Of a DNA stretch of 64,000 bases, positions 1 to 12,758 are shown in pieces. This stretch comes from Hormiphora californensis (Eukaryota; Ctenophora; Tentaculata; Cydippida; Pleurobrachiidae), in NCBI GenBank assembly GCA_020137815.1, contig CM035354.1, positions 3,941,342 through 4,005,341 of the forward strand. Reading direction: 5' to 3'. The translations under genes and the position numbers were made by a program. The notes beneath the pieces are model-generated. The model worked only from the letters and a program-made list of their open reading frames with translations, was not told the origin of the DNA and did no database searches. Numbering within the stretch: position 1 is the first letter of the stretch; every line of letters begins with the position of its first letter.

Positions 1-355
1 TCTCAGAGGTTACACAGCTGTTACCCAGAGGTTACACAATACACAGCTCGGTTAACACATGAGAGGGGGAGGGTTACGTTTTGTTAGATCGCCTCGAGCT
101 ATTAAATCCCGCCCTGGTGGTTGTTGAAGCCCGACTGCTGACAGTTAGTCGTCGTGCTGAAAGGTTTTGTTACAGCACAAGTTAGCTCTTATAGCGCGAG
201 ATATAGCACACACAAGGGGTCATGGTTACACGTATTAGCACACATATATAGCAGTAGTTACACGCGGGCACAGTTACCGTGGTTACCGTCCTGTTACCAT
301 GGTTACCGCATCTCATGTACCTGCTCTTAACATTAGACTTAGCTCACAAGCCTCA

Positions 356-974
356 GGGGGACCACATACAGCACTGTACTGAAATTCGCACCGCCGTATG
401 CAGTGGTGCCTCTAACTTCAGTTCTCACTAGCACATACAACACTTTCGGTGCAAACTCCAGTACGCACTGCCGTATGTGGTGCCTCTTACTGATAAATAT
501 CGGTGGGACTATCAGTACACAATCTCACGTGAGCTTAGCTCAGAAAAGATCAGTACGGTGCTGTATGTGCTCTTCGTACTGAACTGAAAGGTCACGTGGG
601 GGTCACGTACACACACACCCACACCACAGCAACCAATAAGAGGCGCACGCACTCTCACTACGACAGAAAGGGCCACACCTAGAACAAGGGCGAGATTATC
701 CGACATATCGAGAAAATATGTGCTGCAATCGGGAAAGATAAGAGAGAGATAAGTGGAGATAAACATAACAAGAGAGAGAAAAGGAGGTAGAGAGAGTTCG
801 GTATTAGTGAGAGGAAGATATTTCACAAAAAATTACGTGTTTTTAGCTTGTTTTGAAGGTTTTTTATTGATTGTTCAGTAAGAGGCACCACATACACTCA
901 CTGTACTGAAGTTTCCACCGACAGTATGTGGTGCGACGTTCTGGAGTTCGCACCGGTGCTGTATGTGGTCCCCC
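356..974. mobile_element. putative fold-back (inverted-repeat) element
   Basis: The left end begins GGGGGACCACATACAGCAC and the right end is its complement, GTGCTGTATGTGGTCCCCC. Further inward, both sides carry blocks related to CACATAC, GTACTGAA and TATGTGGTGCCTC in opposite orientation (about 356-495 and 885-974). TCA flanks both sides, but the G/C run makes the target duplication ambiguous. There is no coding capacity. It looks like a non-autonomous DNA element; the family is unknown. Confidence 0.5.
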
Positions 975-1433
975 TCACATGTCACACTGAATATAGGGGT
1001 CTCACAGGTATCGGACAAAAAACAAAGCAACAAAAAAACTGACCCAGAATGTCAACCCTTATTTCCAAAATCCGACTTGTCAAGTATTTTTGGCTCAAAG
1101 AGAGCGGGTCTAATAAATGGCTGTTACCTGTTGTCACTACTCTATCCCTCTTTAGAGATAGGAAGGTCCGTATGCTCGCCATCCTGATCGGGTACAGCCA
1201 GGGGTTCAGGAGGGGTCCCAGGAGTATCAAACATTTCAGTATAATCCAAGTTTTCTGGGGGAGGGTTTGGAGTATGGAAACCGGAAATTACAGCTTTCTG
1301 GGCACACTTTCGTTTAAAACTTGGTCTGACGTGAACAGATTTTGGGTTGTTTTGTTTTTGGATTAAATCATGAGTTAAGAATCTACCAGTACCCACGTCA
1401 GTCATTGTGTGCCCACGTCAAAGCGGGGTTTGG

Positions 1434-1597
<164 letters not shown>

Positions 1598-2259
1598 TGA
1601 GAGAGAAAATGATACTATCAAACTTTAATGTTTAAAGCCATACGTAACAGTGACGGCTTGTCACAAAGACACAAATCGCTGAATTTTAAAGTTAGTTCAA
1701 TTGGGTGCGACAACTCTCACTCACCCTTCTCTCACCCCTTACAGTGTCTCAGTTAAATCACCCGCTCTAACAAGTTCTATAGTAATCCTGTCTCTCACGA
1801 TACCAGCCCTACAACAAACCCTGTCTTGGTTTGTCACCCCTTACTGAACAAGTCATGGTATGATGGCCGGTTTCCCATTCGCTTCATTCACAAGGTGGGT
1901 GATTATATTCTATCATCCCGGGGACTGATGGTAACGATGGCAACGATGGGCAGGATAGGTAGACGCGGGTTTTTATTGAAACACAATTAATTTCGATTTA
2001 CAACATTTTCATGGGGCCCAAATTAATTTGTTCAAAGCAATATTAAAAAGTTTGAAATTTGATTTGTGCTGAAGATGTTGCACAATTAATTGGGTTCTAC
2101 TTAATAACAAAAACCTATGATGGAGCTGTAACTTGTACTTGAGTACCGTTTACCCTCTTTCTTACTGTATGGCGGTATCATACCCCATTTGATTCTCAAT
2201 CGCTCAGATGGGGGCGTCAGACAGCTCTCTTACTCTTATTGGCAACTAAACGTCGCGTG

Positions 2260-4422
2260 CTACATGTCGAGAGAATACAGCGCAAGAGGCAGAGAGAAGG
2301 GAGACCTCGTACCCAAAACTTGCACGGTTATGAAATGATAAACAATACAATTACATGTCCAGAAGAGTCCAGCAAACATAATAAACTGCAACCAATTCCC
2401 ACTTACCTCTCCGACCACTGTGTATTCCCCATTAATTCGTCCATACATTTTCAGGAACCGGAGTGGCAGTGTGGCTGACAGAATTAGGAGGGCCTGGAAG
2501 GCGGATACCAGACTTGTCCTCCGCACTGAACGGTCCACTCTAAACAAGGGGGAGAAAAGGGTTTCAAGATGATGGAAACAGAAGGTGGTAATTCAATGGA
2601 AAACTAGGCACGAGTAACATTAATCTCAACAAAAAATAATGGGGTGTAGTTCTAGAAAGACACCCCCGGCCCCTTCCAAAACTCACTCTGCCTGTCGTTC
2701 CTTGTTTCCCTTTTGGAATCGTGCACTCTGGAAGAGTCGACAGACAATAAGACTGTTGGATATGATCAGTGCACCAACTGCGAGGGCAAGGAACAAGGGG
2801 TTAACCACGTTTTCCCACATTTGATACGGTTCAGTGGTTTTACTTGTTGTCCTAAACTTTGGTGAACAACCTGCAATGAAGGGGGAGTGTCAGAAAAGGG
2901 ATCTATCGAGGGGGAAGTTGGGATCAAGATCAGATATATAATTGGTCTGACTGAGATGGATAAGATATATATATCAATGAGAAGGGTTTAATCCCATTTT
3001 ATTCAGGACTGTTGCGAGTCGGAGGAGACTGGTGGGATTTTGTACAGTGTTGAACTTACCCAAGAACACAGGGATGGAAGGCTCTCGTTTACTATCATAG
3101 AAAGCTCCTGATGTCATATAACAACTGAATATAATGTTCATCGCTATTTTCTTATTTTCATGTTTATCCTTGACATTCTCAGCGGCTGTGATAATGTAGG
3201 GCAGGGTACAGATCAGAAAGGGTATCAACAAACACAGGACCACAGCGAGTGTAGTTTTCCACATTTTAATTGAGTGTCTGTACGTCATGGCCCTCCATAT
3301 GTGTCCAGCTCTGTCTACCGAGATGGCCACGATTAGTAGGAGTTGTACCCACACCAAGTAGTCAATTAGCGGATCTACTACTGCCCTGGGGGAGGGAGAT
3401 GGTGGTTTAATTAGCACAGGGGGGGCATTAGCAGTCAATTAGCGGATCTACTACTGCCCTGGGGGAGGGAGATGGTGGTTTAATTGGCAGTCAATTAGCG
3501 GATCTACTGTAATTGGAATGCTGCCATAACTACTATCTATAATAGATATCATTAAATAGATGGCCAGGGGCATGTTTAAAAGGACGTTTTCTGAACGCTA
3601 ATCAGCTGCAGCTCAGTATGGAGTTGAAAAACTCATTAAAATGTCGTCACCTCCCTCTCACAGAAAAGAAAAAAACTTCTGTAAAACAGGGAGTGGGGTT
3701 CTACCTTTCCCAAATAATATCCAGTTCTCCCTCTCCCAAGCTACATCAATCTAGAATTGTAGAAGCTATATATTCGCCACACAACTTATACACATGGCCC
3801 CCCTCCCTTGATTATAATGGCACTGGCACGTGCCCTGGGCCTAAGAAAAAAAGGGGCCGGGACCAAACTAATTGATTAGTTTTTCATTTTGGACTAAATG
3901 ATTCTACACTAACTTGTTATAGGCACTATCCCAGATTGCTGGAGCCTCCGTGGTGTAAGCAATAGCAGTTGGAAGAGCCACCATAAAGATCAGGAGTATG
4001 TCCAAGACCGATAGACACACACAGAGGATATTGGATTGGGAGAAAGGGTGCTCCATGATTTTCTTCAGATTCTTCCAGACCGCGTAGAAGCATGAAAAGT
4101 TCTCAATGATAGACACGATTATTATCACCCATAACACCTGAGAATGGTGCAGGTTGTTATTTTGATCGGGCAAATAGTTCAACTTGCATTATGGTAACAC
4201 ATTACACAAATGAAGTTAAAATGAACTCACCCCACCGACTATCCTCATAAATTCCCGGGTAATCACATCTTCATCCACAGATTTTTCAGTTATAGGATAT
4301 TCCGTAACATACCCACCAGTAGGTTCAGTCCCAGTACCATTCTCTAATTCGTAGTCTCCCTTCAATTGGACATAGGCTTTGGTCGGTGGCACATACGGTA
4401 CTGTCGCTGAAGTTGTAGCCAT
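2260..4422 (-). CDS. rhodopsin-like G-protein-coupled receptor (atypical), five exons
   Basis: Predicted seven-pass plasma-membrane receptor of 401 aa. Exons in transcript order: 4422-4231, 4137-3914, 3385-3060, 2870-2687, 2539-2260. All junctions are GT-AG and phases match. Exon 1 encodes a 64-residue extracellular N-terminus without a signal peptide but with an N-glycosylation site (NGT). Exon 2 carries TM1 and TM2 (SVLDILLIF, like the LAxxD motif). Exon 3 has TM3 ending in SVDRAGH (DRY-like, tyrosine replaced) and TM4. Exon 4 carries TM5. Exon 5 has TM6 and TM7, with NCIVY where NPxxY is usual. The last exon must be read through a GTAAGT at its centre (about 2406) to include TM7. Ligand unknown. 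The altered DRY and NPxxY motifs suggest a lineage-specific class A or orphan receptor. Confidence 0.82.
3358..3509. repeat. tandem duplication of an exon edge inside the GPCR gene
   Basis: A block of about 54 bp starting GTCAATTAGCGGATCTACTA spans the splice acceptor and first codons of GPCR exon 3. It is repeated about 73 bp further on (near 3434-3484) and partly a third time (3488-3508), in the upstream intron. The extra copies keep the acceptor AG and so provide decoy acceptors. Confidence 0.85.
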
Positions 4423-7400
4423 ATGTCACACTTAGCCCTGTTAGCATATGGCGTGTTTGTGTCAGTTAAAATGTTGTTCAAAGTTCGCTTTTAACAAGGG
4501 GAGACAGTTATACAAGCAACACAAATTCGCAACAAATATTGGTTTACACTATACTGCAGCACAACGTGAGGAACGGATTCTGGGTGATACCTGCTATTGC
4601 CAAAATTAGTGCTGTAAGTGGACTTAGTGCAATTAATTATAATCCCACTCTAGGATATGTAGAATGAGCACTGATCAATGAGGCGACAGCTTATTGAGCA
4701 GGGATTATCTAACAAATCCCCCGGCTCGTGATTGTTGCATGGAAACTTTATTACAACAAATCCAAATCGTTACTCAAACGAAACATCAATTGTGTACCGC
4801 ACATTTGGCGCAGTTGATGTATTTCGGAGGGTTTCCAAGCCTTACAAAACAGTGATAAACACTGACTTCACTACCGTCTCTCAATCTCGCCTTATTGTAG
4901 TCTCTCTGTCTATATCTCTCTATTTTATTCCTCTCTACTTTTATCGAATTCAACGGCTAGTCGATGACATCTAACACTGAAGTTGACCTCCAAAGGGCTC
5001 TTCAGTCCAAGAACATATAATACCGAAGAAAGAAAACAGTACATATTTTGTATTATAAAACTTATCGAATGATAAGCTACATCAGAATTCAGAGTTCAGA
5101 CACGAGTAAAATTATTACAAAATTACGACAGGATAAAAAGTGAAGGTATTTGTAACCGGCACAGCTTTCAGAAAACATAAATATCTGAAGAGTGTAAGAA
5201 AAAGCTTGGAAATATGCAAAGGATCGTAAGAACAAAAGAGGAAGGAATTTACTGAGGCTCATTAATGTACACAAAGTCAAACTTACTAGAAATTGCGCAA
5301 AATGAGGAAAATATACTCGTTATGACTATCTGAGAGTACTAGAAGCGTGTTTATAATGACGATAATAGATTAGATAGCAGGTTGAATGCCGTAATAAGTA
5401 ACGCGACACATGACGGCGCTGTTGGTGAGGTAATGAAAAAGTGGATACTGCAACGCGACATGTGAACTAGAGTTTAACAGAAGGTGCTGAACATTGTATC
5501 AGCTGGCTGAGAGGGAACACCTTCCGCCTTTTACCTATCATGTTTGTGATGACAGGCAGCTTTTATAGCAAAATTAGAGCTCCAGATGTCTCTCTCTCTC
5601 TCTCTCTCACCCTCCCTCTATCTCTCTCTCTCACCCTCCCTCTCCATCTCTCTCTGCCCTCGCTCGCTCTGTTTTTTCGCTGCAGTGGAGCCTCGGGAGA
5701 CCATACCTCTTCATTCTCTCGAACTCATTCCAGAACTCGAATTCTCGTCAGTTTACTGTGGTAATAGAAGCAGTGGAAGTGTGTCACATTATTATCATAC
5801 AAGAATAACATTCCGTGTAGCTTCATTAGACCTGGACTTCAGCACTAATTTATACCGGCTATTATAATATACGTAACGACTTGTAGAAAAACACTGTACA
5901 GCTGCATTAAACATAAAGTTACACGCACACCCCACACCCACACAAAATATTAATTCGATGATACTATCGAATTTCCCTCTCCCCCTCGTTCTCGCTCTCT
6001 CTATCCCTATCCCCCTCTCTCTACATTAATCCTTATTCTATCTCTTCATCTTAGTACCTACCAAGCTCAAATATCTCCTCAAATATCTCCTGATACCGGT
6101 ATCCCTTTTGTCTCAGAATAAAGAAACCTCAGCAAAGATTGATACTGCTTCGAGCCAAAATCAAGATCATAACAGGAAACGATAGAGAGAAGAAAGGGGA
6201 GAGTAAGAGAAGAAGAGATATGAAGGGAAAAAGACAGCTGGAGGAATCGATGGCTAAGCAGGCGGCCGAATGCCGATGACAGATGGCTTCGAAATTCCTC
6301 ATTAAGCAACATAATGCAGCTCTGTCTTCATAAACAAAGGAAGTAAGAAAGACCAATGCATTGAAGGATAATGGAAACTGATATTTTTGCTCCATTCTCA
6401 ATTTGTCCTTCATCAGGCGACCCAAATTTCTGATGGCGGACAAAAACTAAAAAAGTACCAAAGATCAAAGGGTTGAACACGTTCCAGTGGAGCCTACTCG
6501 GGGCGGTATTTGGTAAATAATACCCGATACCCACACACAGCTAATGATAAGTCAGGGGTATTATCACCAAATCATGTAGCTCGCCTCCATGCTTTAAACT
6601 CATGAAATCTAATGCTGATCTAACACCGAGCGGGGGAGAGAGATCAGAGACTCATTACTTGGCTAGTAGCATTGTTGAGAGGTTAAACAATAAAAGGTGT
6701 GAGATGATGAGTGGAGCTATCACATTCCAATCACGTTGATAACAGCTCCATCAGAACAGCAAAACAAAGGCGGGATCAGTGCAGACGGAGGGAGATTGGC
6801 CGGAGATCCGAGATATCATATTAATTCACTAGGACCTTGAGTAGGTAGACACTAGACACCCACTATCATGGTTTCATGGTACATAGATCAACTTTATGGT
6901 AGATGGGATAGAAACTGAATGGCGATTGGCGTCTGAATGTCTGACGTCTGCCTGAATTCTAGAAAGGCTGAATCTACACAGAGCGAGAACAGTTGAGAAG
7001 ACCATGATCCGGTTTCAATAAGGTCGCTGTGAGGCACTGAGTCAAGGGAGAAAGAGAGGGGTAATGGATATCAAGTTCCATTATATTGAGAGTTCATTTC
7101 ACACCATATACATATGACGTAATTAAATCAACCCGGACAATAACTTAAAAGTGAATTTATTCTTAAGTCAAGTTTTGAGATTCGGCCCCGGTTAAGAAAA
7201 AAATCAATTACTAAATAAACCCGGATATCAACTGCGTCTTGCGAAAAGGAAGCGTTCTTTACAACAGTTACCAAACCATTGAATTGTTCATGCTTTTTCA
7301 TTCGGAGCACGGACACAGCCTCAAGCGACTCAAGATAAGAAGGGGTCCTAGCAAATCCAAATACACGGGTTCTCAACTATACATCAGAATGTACACTGTA

Positions 7401-7968
7401 CATCATCCAACGCGACCTGTCCAGAAGTGGGAAATCCCTTCTCCGCGCGCCATGCCGCGCAATAATCTGATTTGCGCGTCGGAAATTATTTGAAAAATCC
7501 AAGCCGAAAAATTTTGTTTTGAGTTTTGACGCCACTTTTTAAAGTCGGATTTTCAAATTTCGCAAATGACCATATCTCCGGTTCCTGATAAGATAGAGAC
7601 TTGAAATTTGGAGGTTCGGAAGAACTTAGCAAGATCTTCGTAAGCTCCAAATTTCAAGTCTCTATCTCGTCAGGAACCGGATTTATGGTCATTTGCGAAA
7701 TTTGAAAATACCCAGGGGGGTGACAGTTTCAAAAAATCCGATATTAAACTTTTTTTCTTTGAAACTGTGAACTGTCCCGACTCTGTCAGCGACAGACGGC
7801 TGCCAGACAGCTTGAAACTGGCCCCTAACATCTGCACGATGGAAGGAAGCTATTTAGTTCAACATCGTCTGTTAATGAAATATTTAGCATTTGATTTGCA
7901 GGACCAGTGTATGCCATGCTGTCTAAGCTCTGGGAAGTATTCTTCCTCAAATTGTTTGACTTTCCCTA
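4423..7968. other. intergenic region, no gene seen
   Basis: No reading frame here has recognisable domains or consistent splice sites. It contains a CT-rich patch (5586-5665) and an inverted-repeat element (7542-7744). The sequence just before 7969 could include a 5' UTR exon of the MEX-3-like gene, but nothing proves it. Confidence 0.5.
7542..7744. mobile_element. MITE-like inverted repeat with TA target sites
   Basis: The ends AAGTCGGATTTT and its degraded complement lie between TA dinucleotides (7540-7541, 7745-7746). Inside is a long hairpin of about 65 bp per arm (about 7551-7619 and 7648-7715) centred on GATAGAGACTTGAAATTTG. The right end, GGGGGGTGACAGTTTC, matches the element at 50785-51051, and the core matches the one at 50455-50682. 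These fit non-autonomous Tc1/mariner-type elements. Confidence 0.75.
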
Positions 7969-10328
7969 ATGTCTAATAAAGTTAAATACTTTCTAAATAG
8001 CAAAATGATTCCTGAATTCCTGAAAAGCCCTGAAATTGAGATGTCAATCATTTCTGACACGAAAGAGTTCCTGCGTCGCCATGGAATTACCTTCATGGCC
8101 GATCAAGAGCGTCTCCTGGATGCTTTCCTTAACAAGAATCTGGAGATTGTTGACAATGATGCTCAGGGGCGGAAAGTCGCTAAAGTTCGGGCAAGCAGAC
8201 GAAATTATGTTGGGATCATTGTTGGGAAATCAGGTACGTTGCTTCTTGTTTCTAGTGTTCTACTAATTGTTATGTTCTAACCCTCCCTTTACATTTGTGG
8301 GCGGGGCACACGAAACAGGGTCTAGCTAGGCAATCTACTAATATTGTGGTAATTTTGTGCCTGACAGTTTGTTCTAAGCTACCTCTATCACAGGAAAGAA
8401 CATTCGTAACATGAGGAATCAGACAGAGGCTGATGTGCAGAACCCGCGACAAGATGACGATCCGGTGTTTACGGTCATGTGCGATAACTACAAGGTTTGT
8501 GTTGTTTTGTTCAAACCCATTGCAAGGCAAGGTTAATTGTGTTCAAGTGCACACTTTTCTAACCTGGGTTATCGGGGGTTTTAGTATTGACTGTAAGAGC
8601 ATTGGCCTGACTATATTATCATTTCTTCAATTAAGCGCGAGAACTTTGGTCAGAGCATTGGCCTGACAGTGTATTGTTGAGTGTTGACAAGGAGTGTTTA
8701 GGGACTATTCAATAATAATTCTTTGTTTAGGGACTGTTGACAATGAGTTTGTGGATCCTTAGAGAGGATGATACACATTCAGGCCGGAACTCCGGGAACT
8801 TCAGCGAAGTTAAAATGTAAGTTTTTGATGTCACCAAATTCATGTTACCATGGTAACACAGTGCCATGTCTCCCATTGTCTTCCAGGGACGACCTGTTTA
8901 GCCCATCATGCATCAGTCCCGCGGCATTCACATTCTCACCCAATCTCACGTCACCAACTGCAACTCACAAGTTTAAATATCCCAATAGCAGGTACATATT
9001 TCACCTGTTACTGCTAAACAATCATTAAAAACAATCACTCTCTTGTTGGTTAATTGTTTTGTTATTAGTGTACTGCAACTGTCTATATTTGCCCTTGCAA
9101 GGCTCTGTGAATAAATTTGATAATACTGTCTGAAACTTTGCTTCTTTTACCTGTCCCCGTTTTCAGTGAACGACAGGTGCAGGTGTGTGAGAGGTTCTGT
9201 GGTTTACTGATTGGTCCAAAGGGTGCAACGATCAAGCGAATCAAAGAGAATGCTGGGGTGAACATCCAGACACCCCCAAGGGAGCAGCCCGTCAAGGTCT
9301 TCTGTATATCAGGTTGGTATTCTAGAATCCCATTCCCAATAATATTGGGTTTCTCTAGAAATATACCAAGAAGATATTATCTTCTTGGTATATTTGTAGA
9401 GAAACACATTATTCTCTTATTGTCATTTCAACCTACCTCGCTCTGTAAACTATTTGACACCCTCCCCTCTCCCAGGAAACTGTCTGGAGGATGTCCTGAA
9501 AGCGTACCAGCAGATGCGTGAGATAGTCCAGGGCAAGATCGACTCTGGCACCATCCCTCCATGTTATTGTGTCCATTGCGTTCACTATATGGAGGAGAAG
9601 GTCGTTCTGGTGAATTCAAACTCTCACACTCCCCAACTTGACTACACGACCAGTATCCTATTGCAGTATATCGCTGGATCCTCTACTGGATACCCCTCCC
9701 CTTCAACTCCAACCACTCCATTCACTCCAGCCATGCCTTCTCCAGCTGCCATGTCCATGCCTTCTCCAGCTGCCATGTCAATGCCCTCTCCAGCCGCCAT
9801 GTCCATGCCTTCTCCATACACCCCTGCTATGCCTTCTCCCGCTGCAATGTCTATGCCCTCTCCAGCTGTGTCTGCAAGATCACCCTTCTCTCCCGCTACT
9901 GCTATGTCACCATTCTCCCCCGCTGCAATGGCAACGACTCCCTCCCCTGGGAGCAGCAGTGAGCAGCAACAATGGATCTCATACCTGCTCAATGCTAACC
10001 TTGACAAGGTAAGGGCAGGTTGAGTTTGGGTATTTGTTGGGAGGTTGAAATAACATTTTGGGAGGTTGAATCAAATAAAAGATGGGGTGAATTAGGATGT
10101 AGGATAGTTATGGGTTGACTAACAGCCCCCCCTCCCCCTCAGAAGCTCCAGGAGCAGCAACAGCACATCCTGAATTACAGAGAACTAATTGGGGCGTGGG
10201 GCGCTGCTGGCTACCTAGGAAGCCCAACTGCCAGCAACACAAGTGGTGGAGCTGCTAGCCCCTCCTTGTCCCACTATGGTGGTGGTGGAATCGGTGGTCT
10301 GGTCGGAGCTGCCTACCGTTCATTCTAG
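7969..10328 (+). CDS. MEX-3-like RNA-binding protein with two KH domains
   Basis: Probable cytoplasmic post-transcriptional regulator that binds mRNA through two type I KH domains. Exons: 7969-8233, 8394-8494, 8767-8816, 8887-8991, 9167-9312, 9476-10008, 10143-10328; every junction is GT-AG and in phase, giving 461 aa. KH1 (about residues 70-122) has the GxxG loop as VGKSGKNIR. KH2 (about 175-240) has LLIGPKGATIKRI, very like MEX-3 KH2. A low-complexity Pro/Ser/Ala/Met stretch (TPAMPSPAAMSMPSP type) follows, then a Gln-rich segment and a Gly-rich tail. The RING finger of vertebrate MEX3 proteins is absent, as in nematode MEX-3. The start is the first ATG in the open exon; an upstream coding exon is not excluded. 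Another KH family is possible, but MEX-3 fits best. Confidence 0.78.
8270..8340. repeat. dispersed repeat copy (family A)
   Basis: TTCTAACCCTCCCTTTACAT... through TCTAGCTAGGCA recurs at about 19375-19440 and 52385-52446. This copy lies in intron 1 of the MEX-3-like gene. Its nature is unknown; it is probably a short mobile element. Confidence 0.7.
8596..8672. repeat. dispersed repeat copy (family B)
   Basis: The unit AGAGCATTGGCCTGACTATA...TCAGAGCATTGGCCTGACAG recurs at about 12590-12692, and an inverted fragment (GTCAGGCCAATGTTCTGAC) lies near 13999. The copy sits in intron 2 of the MEX-3-like gene. Confidence 0.7.
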
Positions 10329-10363
10329 TTCTGGAGGGAACAGGTGAGGTGAGTAACAACCTT

Positions 10364-10365
10364 TC

Positions 10366-10416
<51 letters not shown>

Positions 10417-10446
10417 CTCTCTATCCATCTCTCTATCTATCTCTCT
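10364..10446. repeat. CT/CTAT microsatellite
   Basis: A pyrimidine-rich simple repeat just after the MEX-3-like stop codon, probably in the 3' UTR or a 3' UTR intron. Confidence 0.85.
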
Positions 10447-10855
10447 CGTACTCTGTTTTTGTCAAAATACAGTACTCAGTTTAGACAGATTACAGATCTC
10501 TAACACGCTGTTCCTCTCAGATGGAGCGGTGATGTGAAGAAGGATGTCAGGATTTGTGTATCAGTATCCCCCAGCTATGACGAGATTATTGACTGCTGAT
10601 GTACTAAAATATGACGAGATTTGTGAAGCGGGCTTTTTATCAAATTCTTTGTGTCGATAACTTGTAATGGACAGGATGTGTGTATGTAGTGTGTGTGTGG
10701 GTGTGTAATTTATTATTTATTGATTTGTTTACATTTAAGTTTTATACTTACAAAGTCTAATTCTTTTTATGCTAACTAAGTACTATACTTTTTATAACAT
10801 TTTCTAATTTATACAGTGCAAGCTAAGCTATATAATATTACATATTTATAAGGCC

Positions 10856-10861
10856 AATAAA
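10856..10861 (+). promoter_or_regulatory. polyadenylation signal for the MEX-3-like gene
   Basis: AATAAA about 530 bp after the stop codon in an AT-rich stretch, a reasonable 3' end for the transcript. Confidence 0.5.
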
Positions 10862-11226
10862 TTATTAAACTTGGTTTTTATCAAGTAAAACTATTATATT
10901 CATTCGGAAGGGTAGTCTTACGGCATGAGATAATTTATTATCATTATTATGCAAGCACCCGGTGCTTAGTATACTAAGCTAAAACTATCATTTATATTTC
11001 TAATTTATTTATTCAGAATTGTGTACACAGTAAGACACTGTCATTTTAGTACAGTTAATTCTGTATTTTGTAAAAATCTAATAACCGTGTTTTCTTGAAT
11101 GCATTACTGAAGTTTGTCATGGCTTGTCTTGATTGTGGGCTCGTAGACCGTAGTACATATCGCTACTTGCTACTGCATAGAGCAAGGGCAGGTAGGATCT
11201 TGCCCTTGCTGTAATTACCTATCATA

Positions 11227-11423
11227 CAGGGTGGTTCAGAAAGTTGGCGCCACTTGTTGGCGCCAATGTACGGTTTCAAACTTTCAATCTGTTATCAGTG
11301 AGTTGAAGAGAATTAGGAGAAGAGAAAAACTCTCTGTCAATCTCGTGGAAAAATATTTGTGAACCATACATTTCATTTCGTCACATTTATCTAAAAATGT
11401 CTCCAATTTTCTGAACCACCCTG
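11227..11423. mobile_element. mariner-like MITE
   Basis: The terminal inverted repeats CAGGGTGGTTCAGAAA and TTTCTGAACCACCCTG are flanked on both sides by TA (11225-11226 and 11424-11425). CAGGGTG ends with a TA duplication are typical of mariner-derived elements. No transposase is present. A fragment with GATCCCACATGAACA and ACCCTGTA follows at once and is shared with 35005-35101. Confidence 0.8.
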
Positions 11424-11893
11424 TACGATTGTAGATCCCACATGAACATTGCAGAACACCCTGTACGATTGTGGGACGTGCAAATAACCGACAACCAGGC
11501 ACGTTGAACAAACTTCAGTAATGCTTATGTTTCTCCCTGTCCGTTTTTGTCCGTTTTTCTGTCTGTTCACTGTCATAAGCTGTCTGTTTGTCCGTGCTTT
11601 GTCATCAAATTGTGCCTTCTAAAACAATAGGCGTGTTTCCGGATAATGGATATTATCATCATGATAATGATAACATCGGCTAGGATCCTACTTTCCTGTC
11701 CCGACAACATCTCCGAAATGTCTGGTGCAATGTCCAAACCAGACATAACAGGGGTGTGTCTGTATGTGTGCAGCTGTGTGTCAAAATGTTTAACACTTAA
11801 TGAATTGATCTCAACTAGAGATAAAAGTGTTAAAACTTTGCAACTAATGAATTGCCCTAGCTCTCTCTCTCTCTCACTCTTCCTTTCTCTGCA

Positions 11894-11895
<2 letters not shown>

Positions 11896-11977
<82 letters not shown>

Positions 11978-12226
11978 CTGTTCCCCTCCGACCTCCCTCT
12001 TCCCCCTCATCTCTCCCTCTCTCTCACGTATCAACTGTCACTGGGGTGTGGCCAATTCAGATTAAAAAGGAATGTTGATGAATTGTTTTTCAACATATTG
12101 GGTCAATTCAGGTGTATCAAGATGGGGATCAATTGTTTTTGTTTTCAGTGTCACACATTCACACATGTCACGTGGGAATACAGGGTTCTCTCTCTCTCTC
12201 TCACTCTCTCTCACTCTCTCTCTCTC

Positions 12227-12274
<48 letters not shown>

Positions 12275-12276
12275 AC
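11896..12276. repeat. (CT)n microsatellites
   Basis: There are two long CT dinucleotide tracts, about 11896-11975 and 12187-12276, separated by ordinary sequence. They create the long Ser-Leu or Arg-Glu frames seen here. Confidence 0.92.
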
Positions 12277-12329
12277 TTAAAAAAGGGAAAATACCCACGA
12301 CCCACACCCCAATTTCTATCAAATCTCAC

Positions 12330-12503
12330 CAACTTTCCTGCATAGTGGAGATTCACTATTCCACACTACGTCACTGTTACAGATCCTTACAGAGCTACCC
12401 TCTAGAACATGCTTCTTCTTGCAGTTGATGGTCACTGTCTGTCCTGGATCTGTGTCGCTCCAACTTCCTTGTACTGATCCGTGAACGGTAAATCCGGGGC
12501 ACA
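12330..12503 (-). CDS. single CCP (sushi) domain exon
   Basis: A 174-bp phase 1-1 exon (acceptor CAG at 12506-12504, donor GTGAGA at 12329) encodes a complete complement control protein module. Its four cysteines lie in VCPGF, INCKKK, RICNSD and PLCRK, with the conserved Trp in DVVWNSE. CCP modules mediate extracellular protein-protein contacts and are usually encoded by phase 1-1 exons, as here. I could not connect it to other exons. A cysteine-rich, frameshifted stretch at about 12880-13010 on the same strand may be a decayed second module. It could be one exon of a larger gene with undetected parts, or a relic. Confidence 0.6.
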
Positions 12504-12758
12504 CTGGTAGATTGGGTGGATGGAATATCGCGTCGGTTAGGGAAATGACATACATGTATGTACTACCAAAGTTAAATTGGCCTGATCTGTCAGAGCATTG
12601 ATCTGTCAGAGCATTGGCCTGCCCCTATTCTCATTTCTTCAAATAAGTAGCGCACGAGAACTGTGGTCAGAGCATTGGCCTGATAGTAATGACTCATCCT
12701 TCATTATCTGTTGGTTTTGCTCGGTAGCTGTCAGATGCGGTGTCTATCATGGAGTTGC

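Noticed and set aside
5089-6534. Several frames of 63-104 codons
   Set aside because: No recognisable domain, signal peptide with plausible body, or consistent splice sites.
11573-11765. Minus-strand hydrophobic stretch (ILADVIIIMMIISIIRKH) as a transmembrane end for the CCP gene
   Set aside because: It comes from an ATGATA-rich low-complexity stretch, and its acceptor phase does not match the CCP exon donor.
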